A stretch of 63,595 nt of DNA from the NCBI GenBank assembly GCA_016790695.1, contig JAEUOS010000004.1:1-63595 (forward strand), given 5' to 3'. Positions 25,981 through 33,615 of this stretch are shown piece by piece; the first letter of the stretch is position 1, and each line of letters starts with the position of its first letter. Made by a program: the position numbers and the translations under genes. Origin of the DNA: Burkholderiales bacterium (GTDB lineage Bacteria > Pseudomonadota > Gammaproteobacteria > Burkholderiales > JAEUOS01). The notes beneath the pieces were generated by a model, which saw only the letters and a program-made list of their open reading frames with translations, was not told the DNA's origin and ran no database searches.

Positions 25981-26451
25981 ATGCCGATCACTGACCTCAA
26001 CCACTACTTCATCCGGGCCAACGACATCGAGGCGACCAAGCGCTTCTACTGCGACGCGCTCGCGCTCGAGGAAATGCCGCGGCCGCAGGTGCCCTTCCCC
26101 GGCTACTGGCTCGGGCGCGGCGACAAGGTCTGGGTGCACATGGGCCCGCACGGCATCCCCAACCATGCGCTGTACTACCCCGGCTCGCCGCCCGGCGCGG
26201 CCACCGACCAGGCCGGCGTCGTCGACCACATCGCGTTCGGCGCCACCGACCCCGACGGGTTCCGCGAGCGCCTGCTGCGCATCAACTGCAAGTGGTGGGC
26301 GCGCAAGCTGCCGGCGATCAACCTGTTCCAGATCTTCGTGCGCGACCCCGACGGCCTCACCATCGAGCTCAACTTCTTCAACATGCCGAAGATGCCCGAC
26401 TGGGACCAGACCGAGAACTACGACGACATGCCGGTCGTCAAGGCGTCGTGA
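25981..26451 (+). CDS. VOC family (glyoxalase-fold) protein
   Basis: A 156-residue single-domain-pair VOC protein. 'ITDLNHYFIRANDIEATKRF' begins the first module (His ligand), 'VDHIAFGATDPDGFRERLLR' the second, and 'PDGLTIELNFF' ends with the metal-binding glutamate. VOC proteins bind a divalent metal and act as dioxygenases, lyases, isomerases or resistance proteins. ATG at 25981 has GGGAG 9 bases before it. It is 72 bp after Bug 5 and 13 bp before the monooxygenase gene, so it probably acts on the product of that enzyme, for example as a ring-cleavage or isomerising step. Confidence 0.85.
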   Translation: MPITDLNHYFIRANDIEATKRFYCDALALEEMPRPQVPFPGYWLGRGDKVWVHMGPHGIPNHALYYPGSPPGAATDQAGVVDHIAFGATDPDGFRERLLRINCKWWARKLPAINLFQIFVRDPDGLTIELNFFNMPKMPDWDQTENYDDMPVVKAS

Positions 26452-26464
26452 GGAGGGCGCCGCG

Positions 26465-27673
26465 ATGAATGCTCCCGAACGCCTGCGCCCCGACTTCTCT
26501 GCCGTCACCTACGACGAGGCGATCGCCAGCGCGACGGCGCTGATCCCGGTGCTGCGCGAGCGCGCGGCGCGCTGCGAGGCGGCCGGCGAACTGCTGCCCG
26601 AGAACGCCGAGGACCTGCACGCCACCGGCCTCGCGCGCGCGCTGCAGCCGAAGCGCTGGGGCGGCATGGAACTGCCGTTTCCGGCGATCTTCGACATCCC
26701 CGAGATCATCGCGCGCGGCTGCATCTCGACCGCCTGGAACCTGTCGAACCTGCTCGCGCACCACTGGATGCTCGCGTTCTACGACGAGCGCGCCCAGGAG
26801 GAGGTCTGGAACGTCGACCGCGACGCGTTCATCGCGTCCGGCATCGCCTTTCCGCAGGGGCGCGGGCGCAAGGTCGACGGCGGCATCGAGCTCTCCGGCC
26901 TGTGGAACTTCTCCTCGGCCGTCACGCCATCGACCTGGAACATGCTCGCGTGCGTGGTCCGCGACGGCGATACCATCGTCGACTACCGCATGTGCCTGGT
27001 GCCGATGGGCGAGTACGAGGTGCTCGACGACTGGCACGTGATGGGGCTGCGCGGCACCGGCAGCCGCTCGGTCAAGTGCGACAAGGTGTTCGTGCCGGAG
27101 CACCGCGCGCTGTCGATGATCCACCACCGGCGCGGCGAGCCGTTCCCGGGCTGGCGCACCAACACCGCGCCGGTGTTCCACGTGCCGTTCGGCGGGCTGT
27201 CCGGGCACTGCCTGCTCGGCACCGTGATCGGCAACGCGCAGGCGATGTTCGACGCCATCACCGACATGATCCGCGAGCGCAGCACCAGCTACACCACGCT
27301 CAAGATGCGCGACCTGCAGACGGTGCAGGCGCGGGTCGGGCTGGCCGGCGCGATGATCGACGCGGCGCGCGCGATGGCGCGGGCGGACTGCGTCGAAGGC
27401 CAGCGCATGGCCGAGCAGAACATCCCGTCGACGCTCGAGCTGCGCCTGAAGCAGAAGCGCAATTGCGCCTTCGGCGCCAAGCTCGCGACCGAGGCGGTCG
27501 ACACCCTCTACGCGCTCGCGGGCGCGAACGGGCTGTACACGCGCGGGCCGATGGAGCGCATCTTCCGCGACCAGCACGCGGCGGCGAGCCACATCAGCTT
27601 CTCGATCGACGCGCAGACCAGCGCCTGGGGCCTGGCGGCGCTCGGCGGCGAGATCAACAACCCGGTGCTCTGA
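26465..27673 (+). CDS. Flavin-dependent monooxygenase, acyl-CoA-dehydrogenase fold
   Basis: A 402-residue enzyme with the acyl-CoA dehydrogenase fold, in the branch of two-component flavin monooxygenases (HpaC2/HsaA/DszC-like). 'AEDLHATGLARALQPKRWGG' is the usual N-terminal helix and substrate loop. 'GLWNFSSAVTPSTWNMLACV' is the middle barrel, 'LDDWHVMGLRGTGSRSVKCD' the flavin-contact strand and 'MERIFRDQHAAASHISFS' the C-terminal helix. Such enzymes use reduced FMN or FAD from a separate reductase to hydroxylate an aromatic ring or oxidise N or S. No reductase gene is adjacent. It ends at a strong hairpin shared with the opposite-strand binding-protein gene. Confidence 0.85.
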   Translation: MNAPERLRPDFSAVTYDEAIASATALIPVLRERAARCEAAGELLPENAEDLHATGLARALQPKRWGGMELPFPAIFDIPEIIARGCISTAWNLSNLLAHHWMLAFYDERAQEEVWNVDRDAFIASGIAFPQGRGRKVDGGIELSGLWNFSSAVTPSTWNMLACVVRDGDTIVDYRMCLVPMGEYEVLDDWHVMGLRGTGSRSVKCDKVFVPEHRALSMIHHRRGEPFPGWRTNTAPVFHVPFGGLSGHCLLGTVIGNAQAMFDAITDMIRERSTSYTTLKMRDLQTVQARVGLAGAMIDAARAMARADCVEGQRMAEQNIPSTLELRLKQKRNCAFGAKLATEAVDTLYALAGANGLYTRGPMERIFRDQHAAASHISFSIDAQTSAWGLAALGGEINNPVL

Positions 27674-27675
27674 GC

Positions 27676-27707
27676 AAAAAAAAGACCGGCGCGATCGCGC
27701 CGGTCTT
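27676..27707 (-). terminator. Intrinsic terminator of the LivK-type gene
   Basis: Bases 27682-27707 are a perfect 26-bp palindrome (AAGACCGGCGCG and its complement). On the minus strand it is followed at once by eight T residues (27676-27683). That is a textbook Rho-independent terminator for the binding-protein gene ending at 27743. The same hairpin may also stop plus-strand transcription from the monooxygenase gene, although the U-run there is absent. Confidence 0.92.
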
Positions 27708-27742
27708 CGGGCCGGCGCGTCGCCGCGCCGCTGCGCCCGGCT

Positions 27743-29014
27743 TCAGCCCTTGCGCGCCTTCTCGTACGGGAAGCGCAGGTTGCCGGTCTTGAACTTCTCG
27801 GGCGCGACGATCACCTGCTTGCCCGGCTGGCGGAACTGCTCGACGTCCTTGTCCTTGATGCCGGTGAACTGCGTCAGCAGCACGCGGCCCTCGGCCCACT
27901 CGCCGGCCCGGTTGTAGCGGATCGGCCCGACGACGGTCTTCAGTTCGTTGCTGTGCAGGTACTTGGCGATCGCCTTCTGGTCCAGGCTCTTGGTCGCCGT
28001 GATCGCCTGCTCGAGCATCTGCCCGATCGCGTAGTTGAACGGCGGCAGGTAGAAGCCCAGCGGATCGACCTTCTCGGCCTTGGCCTTGGGCGTGTAGCGG
28101 GCCAGGAAGTCCTTGAGGCCGGGGAAGTCGACCGTCTTCTCCGGCGCGTACGGGTTGTAGTTGACGATGCCGTTGAGCTGGCTGCCGAGGCTCTCCATGA
28201 TCGGCGCGAACTGCAGGCCGACCATGCCGCCGCCGAGCATCTTGACCGACTCGCCGACACCGATCTCGTTGACCGCGCGCACGATCGCCACCGACTCGCC
28301 CGGATAGGAGGCGATGAAGACCAGGTCGGGCTTGGTCGCCTTGAGCGCGCGGATCATCGACGAGAAGTCCGCCGTGTTGGGCGGGTACTTCTGGTCGTAC
28401 ACCACCTTGAATCCCGAGTGGGTCGCGAGGTTGCGCGCGCCGGTGGCGAGGTTCTGCGCGAACTCGGCGTCGGCCGCCATGAACGCGATGGTCTTGGCAT
28501 TGGTCTTGCGCGCGAGCTCGAAGAATCCCGACGACATCGACACCGAGTCCGGGAACGGCGCGTTGTTGAACCACATGTCGTGCTGCGGCCGGTCGTTGAC
28601 CTCGAACGAGTAGTTGCCCATGAGCACCATCTGGCGCTGCTTGACCAGCGGCATGATCGGCGCGGTCAGGTTGGTGCCGTAGGGGGCGATCAGCAGGTCG
28701 ACCTTGTCGACGTCGAGCAGCTTGGTGTAGATGCCGGGCGTGGTCGACGGGTTGGACTGGTCGTCGTAGACGATCATCTCGACCTTGCGGCCGAGCAGCC
28801 CGCCCTTGGCGTTGATGTCGTCGCGCCACATCTGCAGGCCGATCAGCCCCGCCTTGCCGCCGGCGCCGAGCGGGCCGGTCTGCGCGATCGAGAAGCCGAT
28901 CTTGATCGGCGCGCCCTGCGCCGCCGCCTTGGTCGCGAACACCACCGGCAGCGCGGCGCCGGCCGCCACCAGTGCGCGGCGCTTCTGCGAGGTCGTGGGG
29001 GTTGGCTTCGTCAT
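27743..29014 (-). CDS. LivK-type ABC transporter substrate-binding protein
   Basis: A 423-residue periplasmic binding protein of the branched-chain-amino-acid / aromatic-acid (LivK, Peripla_BP_6) family. The N-terminus 'QKRRALVAAGAALPVVFATK' looks like a Tat or Sec signal ending 'AAAQ'. 'IKIGFSIAQTGPLGAGGKAG' and 'RDDINAKGGLLGRKVEMIVY' are the usual opening strands. The rest shows the two lobes with 'TIAFMAADAEFAQN' and 'PDLVFIASYPGESVAIVRAV'. The permease and ATPase genes are missing, so it is an orphan or works with a distant transporter. GGAGA is 4 bases before the ATG, and a clear terminator follows its stop. Confidence 0.92.
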   Translation of the reverse strand: MTKPTPTTSQKRRALVAAGAALPVVFATKAAAQGAPIKIGFSIAQTGPLGAGGKAGLIGLQMWRDDINAKGGLLGRKVEMIVYDDQSNPSTTPGIYTKLLDVDKVDLLIAPYGTNLTAPIMPLVKQRQMVLMGNYSFEVNDRPQHDMWFNNAPFPDSVSMSSGFFELARKTNAKTIAFMAADAEFAQNLATGARNLATHSGFKVVYDQKYPPNTADFSSMIRALKATKPDLVFIASYPGESVAIVRAVNEIGVGESVKMLGGGMVGLQFAPIMESLGSQLNGIVNYNPYAPEKTVDFPGLKDFLARYTPKAKAEKVDPLGFYLPPFNYAIGQMLEQAITATKSLDQKAIAKYLHSNELKTVVGPIRYNRAGEWAEGRVLLTQFTGIKDKDVEQFRQPGKQVIVAPEKFKTGNLRFPYEKARKG

Positions 29015-29062
29015 CTTCGTCTCCTTGTGTTGGGGATGCGTGCGTGCGATGCAGGCCGCGAA

Positions 29063-29106
29063 TGGACAGAGGGTGGACAGCGGGTGGACAGCGGATGGAA
29101 CACGGG
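29063..29106. repeat. Four tandem 11-bp repeats upstream of the LivK-type gene
   Basis: Units are TGGACAGAGGG, TGGACAGCGGG, TGGACAGCGGA and the degenerate TGGAACACGGG, with no gap. They lie 49-92 bp upstream of the binding-protein start. The 11-bp period is close to one helical turn, so repeated binding sites on one DNA face would be possible. A slippage-derived repeat without function is equally possible. Confidence 0.8.
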
Positions 29107-29242
29107 ACGCCGCGCCCCGGGGCTGCGCACCGCGACCGGACCGTCGTCAGGCAAGACTAGCAGGTTTGCCGGCCCCTGTGAACCGCGCCGGCGGAAGGGA
29201 GAACCCGCATACGCGCCGGCGCCGCGCCGGGGGCCCCCGCGC

Positions 29243-30292
29243 CTAGAACTCGATCACGCCCTTCCCGGCCGACTGCGCATCGAACACCCGGTACGCCTGC
29301 GCCGCCTGGTCCAGCGTCCAGCGGTGCGTGAAGATGCGCTCGAGGTCGATGCCGTTGTCGGCGACGAAGCGCGCGCATTCGGCCATGCCCATCGCGCTGA
29401 AGGTCCAGGAGCCGATCAGGGTCAGCTGCCTGCGCAGGAGGTCGCGCGAGACGTCGAGCGTCACCTCGCCGCCTTCGCCGACGAAGCACACCGTGCCCCA
29501 GGTCTTCGCCGCGCGCACCGCCGCCAGCCGCGCCGCCGCCGCGCCGGTGCAGTCCAGCGCCAGGTCGACGCCTTCGCCGCGCGTGAGCTCGCGGATCCTC
29601 GCCTCGACCTCGCCCTGCGTGGCATCGACGACGTCCGCCGCGCCGAACTGGCGCGCCAGCGCGAGGCGCTCGGGATTGGCCTCGACGGCGATGACGCGCG
29701 CGCCCATCTTCGCGCCCAGCAGGGTGGCCGAGATCCCGACCGGGCCCTGGCCGAACACCGCGAGCGTCGCGCCACCGGCCAGGTGCATGCGGCGCAGCGC
29801 ACCGAACGCGGTGCCGGTGCCGCAGGCCACCGCCGCGCCCGCGGCGTAGGACAGCTCGTCCGGCAGCGGCACCAGCGTGCGCGCCGGCACCTTGAGGAAC
29901 TCGGCGTGGCCGCCGTGCGCGGTCACGCCGTAGACGGTGATCCCGGTGCCGCACAGCTGCGACCAGCCGACCCGGCAGTGGCCGCACACGCCGCAGCCGG
30001 CGTAGTGGTGGTCCATCACGCGCTGCCCGAGCGGCGCCTCGCGCGCCGAGACGCCGGGTCCGCGCGCCTCGATCACCCCGCAGGGCTCGTGCCCGGCGAT
30101 GAACGGCTCGGCGTCGCTGGAGAAGCCGAGCGACTTCTGCGCCTCGCCCGGCGGCGCGCGATAGAACTTGAGGTCGCTGCCGCACATGCCCGAGGCCTTC
30201 ATGCGGATCACCACCTCGCCTTCGCCCGGCACCGGGTCCGGAAATTCGCGAATCTCGACCTGGCGATTGCCCAGGAACACCGCGCCGCGCAT
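29243..30292 (-). CDS. Zinc-dependent alcohol dehydrogenase (MDR family)
   Basis: A 349-residue medium-chain zinc dehydrogenase. The catalytic zinc ligands are in 'SGMCGSDLKF' and 'FIAGHEPCGVIEARG'. The structural zinc site is 'CGVCGHCRVGWSQLC' (C-x2-C-x2-C-x7-C). The NAD(P) fold has 'LAVFGQGPVGISATLLGA' followed by 'VIAVEANP', whose glutamate suggests NAD. It oxidises an alcohol or polyol to a carbonyl. GAGGAGG lies 7 bases before the ATG. It is between the lipoprotein gene and the LivK-type gene, but 228 bp of non-coding DNA separates it from the latter, so co-regulation is uncertain. Confidence 0.93.
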   Translation of the reverse strand: MRGAVFLGNRQVEIREFPDPVPGEGEVVIRMKASGMCGSDLKFYRAPPGEAQKSLGFSSDAEPFIAGHEPCGVIEARGPGVSAREAPLGQRVMDHHYAGCGVCGHCRVGWSQLCGTGITVYGVTAHGGHAEFLKVPARTLVPLPDELSYAAGAAVACGTGTAFGALRRMHLAGGATLAVFGQGPVGISATLLGAKMGARVIAVEANPERLALARQFGAADVVDATQGEVEARIRELTRGEGVDLALDCTGAAAARLAAVRAAKTWGTVCFVGEGGEVTLDVSRDLLRRQLTLIGSWTFSAMGMAECARFVADNGIDLERIFTHRWTLDQAAQAYRVFDAQSAGKGVIEF

Positions 30293-30315
30293 CTGCTGCC
30301 CTCCTCGCTCTGACC

Positions 30316-30332
30316 GGCCGGCGTCGCCGGCC
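30316..30332. repeat. 17-bp perfect palindrome (hairpin 1)
   Basis: GGCCGGCG and its complement flank a single T. It lies between the zinc dehydrogenase start and the lipoprotein stop, 8 bp from a second palindrome. It could be a transcription attenuator or part of a terminator for the lipoprotein gene. It has no T-run. Confidence 0.6.
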
Positions 30333-30340
30333 CTCGAACC

Positions 30341-30357
30341 GGTCGCGGACCGCGACC
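30341..30357. repeat. 17-bp perfect palindrome (hairpin 2)
   Basis: GGTCGCGG and CCGCGACC flank a single A. The palindrome touches the TAG stop of the lipoprotein gene on the minus strand, the position of a terminator stem, but no U-tract follows. Together with hairpin 1 it makes two stem-loops in series. Confidence 0.6.
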
Positions 30358-30887
30358 TAGTAGCACTCCCCCGACGCCTTGAATTCGATCGGCCAGGCGT
30401 AGTCGAACGCGCCGCGCGTGCATTTCTCGGCGCAGTCGGTGGCGGCGAAGGTGATGCGATCGCCCTGCTGCCACATGCGCAGCGCGCACGAGGCCTTGGC
30501 GTTGGCCAGCAGTTCCACATAGGGTGTCTGGCGCGTCTGGCGGAACTCGGCCAGCCGGTAGGTGCAGCTGCCGCGGTTCGGGATGTCGATGCGCGCGTCG
30601 AGCGCGCGCACCACGCCGGCGGCGACCTCGATGCGCGCGCGCTCGGCATAGCCGGTCTCGTCGCGGCCGACGCAATTGCCGTTGATGTTCATGCCGGCGG
30701 CGGCCGGCGCGGGAATCTGGGCGGCCGGCGGCGGCGCCGGCGGCGCCGGCGCGGGCTCGCGCCCGCGCAGCTTGCGCAGCAGCTCGCGCGCTTCCTGCAC
30801 ATTGCGCGGCATCTCCGCGCATCCCGCCAGGACCAGGACCACCCCTGCCAGCGCCGCCATGGCGCGCATGCGTTGCGTGCACTTCAT
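30357..30887 (-). CDS. Putative lipoprotein of unknown function
   Basis: A 176-residue exported protein. The signal 'MRAMAALAGVVLVLAGC' ends in a lipobox (VLAGC), so the mature N-terminus would be a lipid-modified cysteine. Residues 45-65 are a Pro/Ala linker. The mature domain has six cysteines ('NINGNCVGRDETGYAERARI', 'GSCTYRLAEF', 'DCAEKCTRGAFDYAWPI', 'GECY'), suggesting disulfide bonds in the periplasm. I do not recognise the family. GGGAGG stands 7 bases before the chosen ATG; a GTG two codons earlier is also in frame. It lies between the Bug 6 and dehydrogenase genes on the same strand. Confidence 0.75.
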   Translation of the reverse strand: MKCTQRMRAMAALAGVVLVLAGCAEMPRNVQEARELLRKLRGREPAPAPPAPPPAAQIPAPAAAGMNINGNCVGRDETGYAERARIEVAAGVVRALDARIDIPNRGSCTYRLAEFRQTRQTPYVELLANAKASCALRMWQQGDRITFAATDCAEKCTRGAFDYAWPIEFKASGECY

Positions 30888-30935
30888 CGACACCCCTCCC
30901 CCGTGGACGCCGCCTGCCGCGGCCAGTGCCCCACT

Positions 30936-31910
30936 TTACTCCGGCTGCATGCCCGCATCCTTGACCAGCCTGCCGTACTTGGCATGCTCGGCGCGGGTGA
31001 AGGCGGCGAACTCCTCGGGCGTGTTGGCGACCGCGATCGCGCCCAGCTGCGTCAGGCGCTCGGCGACGTCGGGCAGCCTGACGATGCGCGCGATCTCGCG
31101 CTGGATCCTCGCCGTGACGTCGGCCGGCATGCCCGCCGGGCCGTACATGCCGTACCACGCCGAGGTCTCGTAGCCGGGCAGCCCGCCCTCGATCACGGTC
31201 GGAATGTCGGGCATCGAGGGCGAGCGCACGCGCCCGCCGACGCCGAGCACCCGCAGCTTGCCGCTCTTGTAGTGCTGCAGCACCGTGAGGACGCTGGTGA
31301 AGCCGACCTGGATGTGGCCGCCGAGCAGGTCGGTCATGATCTGCGAGCCGCCCTTGTACGGCACGTGCAGCAGGTTGATGCCGGCCTGCTGCTTGAACTG
31401 CTCGCCGGCCAGGCGCGAGGACGGCTCCGAACTGCCGAACGACAGCTTGCCGGGGTTGGCCTTCGCGTGCGCGATCAGTTCCTTCACGCTCGCCGCCGGC
31501 ACCGCCGGGTTGACCACCACCACCCACGGCGAGGCGGCCACCAGCGTCACCGGCGTGAAGTCGCGCACGACGTCGAACGGCACCTTGCTCTTGACGAACG
31601 GGTTGATCACGTGCGCCGCCACCACCAGCATCAGGTTGTGGCCGTCCGGCGGCGAGGTCATGATCACCTCCGACCCGATCACGCCGTCGGCGCCGGGGCG
31701 GTTCTCCACCACCACCGACTGGCCCCAGGCCTCGGTCAGCTTCTGCGCGAACAGGCGCGCGAGGATGTCGGTGCCGCCGCCGGGGGCGTACGGAACCATG
31801 ACTCGGACGGACTTCGCCGGATACTGCGCCAGCGCCGGCGCGGCGGCCAGCGCGCCGGCCAGCGCACAGGCCAACCGCGCGGCCGCGCCCAGTTGCTTGA
31901 TCAGTTGCAT
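30936..31910 (-). CDS. Bug/TctC-type solute-binding protein 6
   Basis: A 324-residue Bug-family periplasmic binding protein. The signal peptide runs from 'MQLIKQLGAAARLACALAGA' to 'PALAQ' (residues 1-28). Signatures are 'VPYAPGGGTDILARLFAQ', 'VVVENRPGADGVIG', 'SPPDGHNLMLVVAAHV' and 'HVPYKGGSQIMTDLLGGHIQ'. It is the sixth gene of the minus-strand operon of MaoC, three CoA-transferases and AMP ligase, 123 bp after the ligase stop, and probably captures the acid that the ligase or transferases activate. Confidence 0.93.
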   Translation of the reverse strand: MQLIKQLGAAARLACALAGALAAAPALAQYPAKSVRVMVPYAPGGGTDILARLFAQKLTEAWGQSVVVENRPGADGVIGSEVIMTSPPDGHNLMLVVAAHVINPFVKSKVPFDVVRDFTPVTLVAASPWVVVVNPAVPAASVKELIAHAKANPGKLSFGSSEPSSRLAGEQFKQQAGINLLHVPYKGGSQIMTDLLGGHIQVGFTSVLTVLQHYKSGKLRVLGVGGRVRSPSMPDIPTVIEGGLPGYETSAWYGMYGPAGMPADVTARIQREIARIVRLPDVAERLTQLGAIAVANTPEEFAAFTRAEHAKYGRLVKDAGMQPE

Positions 31911-32033
31911 CTCGTTTCCTCGTGCGGTTGCGGGATCACGGCGCGCGCGGGCGCGCGCCCGGCGCGGATTGTCGCGCAATTGCCGCGCCGCGCCGGCCGC
32001 GCACCGGCGCGGGGTGCGGCGGCGCCGCGCGCC

Positions 32034-33578
32034 TCAGGTCGCGGCCCGGGCCGCCTGGTCGCGCAGCACCTTGCGGTTGATCTTGCCCGCCGGCGTCTTG
32101 GGCAGCGCGTCGACGAACTCGATCTGCCGCGGATACTCGTGCTGGGACAACTGCCGCTTCATGAACGCCTGGATGTCGGCCACCGTGTCCGCGCCGCGGC
32201 TGCGCGCGACGATGTAGGCGCGCACCACCTGGCCGCGCATCGCGTCCGGCACGCCGATCACCGCCGCCTCCAGCACCGCCGGGTGCTTCATCAGGCTGTT
32301 CTCGATCTCCACCGCGCTCATGGTCCAGCCGGCCGAGATGATCACGTCGTCCGAACGGCCCTCGTGGAAGAAATAGCCGTCGGCATCGCGGCGGCCGCGG
32401 TCCTTGATGAAGAACCATTCGCCCTTGCGCCGGACGGCGATCTCGCCGGATTCCCCGGCCGGCAGCTCGCGCCCCTCGCGATCGACGATCGCGACCTCCC
32501 AGCCCGGCACCGGCTTGCCGAGCGAGCCCGGCTTGACGTGGTAGCCCGCGAACCCCGGGTAGTTGGCGATCACCACGCCGACCTCGGTGGTGCCGTACAT
32601 GCTGCATGCCGGGCTGCCGAGGGTGCGCTCGACCCAGGCGGCGGTGTCGTCGTCGATCGGCTCGCCGGTGAACGAGATCTTCGGGATCGCGAGCTGCCCG
32701 GGCGCGAGCAGGTCGGCGTGGCGGATCATGCGGAACACGGTGGCGGCGGCGGCGAAGTTGTCGATCGACAGTTCCCGCAGCGCCTCGACCACGCGCGCCG
32801 CGTCGAAGCGCCCCGAGTAGGCGCCGATGTGGATGCCCAGCGCCAGCGGCGCGATGGTGCCGTGCCACAACCCGTGCCCCCACGCGGGCGACGACGGGCA
32901 GAAGTACCGGTCCGACGGCTGCAGGCCGACGCCGTAGAGCGCCGCGATCATCAGCGTGACCACGGCGCGATGCGAATGCCGGACCGCCTCCGGCAACTCG
33001 CGCGTGGTGCCGGAGGTGTACTGGAAGATCGCGAGGTCGGACGCGCGCGTCGCCGGCGCGAACGACGGCGACTCGGCCGCGAGCTCGTCCCAGAACGCGC
33101 CGTCGACGCGCACCACGCGCACGCCGGGCAGGCGCGCCGCCATCGCCGCGGTGTCGCCGTCGGCGAGCAGCAGGCGCGGCTTGCAGTCGTCGATGCGCAG
33201 CGCCAGCCCTTCCGGCCCGAACAGCGTGAACAGCGGCACGCCGATCGCGCCGCGCTTGACCGCGCCGAACATGCCGACGTAGAAACCCAGCGACGGCTCC
33301 AGCATCACCGCCACCCGGTCGCCGGCGGCCACGCCCTGGCGCACCAGCCAGTTGGCGAAGCGCCCGGTGAGGTCGGCCAGGCGGGCGAAGCCGTGATGCT
33401 CGAGGCGGCCGTCGGCGAACTTGATGCTCACGGCGGTGCCGCGCCCCGCGTGGCGGTCGAGGCATTCGTGGGCGAGGTTCATGCGCTCGGCGTTGCCGTC
33501 GAACAGCGTCCACAGGCGCTCCCAGGTGAAGGTGGCGACGGCTTCGGCCTGGTCGCGGATCTCGATGATGGGCTTCAT
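32034..33578 (-). CDS. AMP-forming acyl-CoA ligase with atypical P-loop
   Basis: A 514-residue ANL-family ligase that makes acyl-CoA from a carboxylic acid, ATP and CoA. 'SMYGTTEVGVVI' is the A5 motif, 'HEGRSDDVIISAGW' the A7/A8 hinge, and the catalytic lysine is in 'KTPAGKINRKVLR'. The A3 phosphate loop reads 'YTSGTTRELPEAVRHSH' (residues 187-203), with Arg and Glu where most relatives have Gly and Lys and one extra residue. This variant occurs in a group of benzoate/acetate-CoA ligase-like proteins, so activity is still likely. GAGGACACC precedes the ATG. It is the fifth gene of the operon starting at 38446. Confidence 0.9.
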   Translation of the reverse strand: MKPIIEIRDQAEAVATFTWERLWTLFDGNAERMNLAHECLDRHAGRGTAVSIKFADGRLEHHGFARLADLTGRFANWLVRQGVAAGDRVAVMLEPSLGFYVGMFGAVKRGAIGVPLFTLFGPEGLALRIDDCKPRLLLADGDTAAMAARLPGVRVVRVDGAFWDELAAESPSFAPATRASDLAIFQYTSGTTRELPEAVRHSHRAVVTLMIAALYGVGLQPSDRYFCPSSPAWGHGLWHGTIAPLALGIHIGAYSGRFDAARVVEALRELSIDNFAAAATVFRMIRHADLLAPGQLAIPKISFTGEPIDDDTAAWVERTLGSPACSMYGTTEVGVVIANYPGFAGYHVKPGSLGKPVPGWEVAIVDREGRELPAGESGEIAVRRKGEWFFIKDRGRRDADGYFFHEGRSDDVIISAGWTMSAVEIENSLMKHPAVLEAAVIGVPDAMRGQVVRAYIVARSRGADTVADIQAFMKRQLSQHEYPRQIEFVDALPKTPAGKINRKVLRDQAARAAT

Positions 33579-33615
33579 GGTGTCCTCGAAAGCGGAGGTT
33601 GGATTCCGGTGCGGG

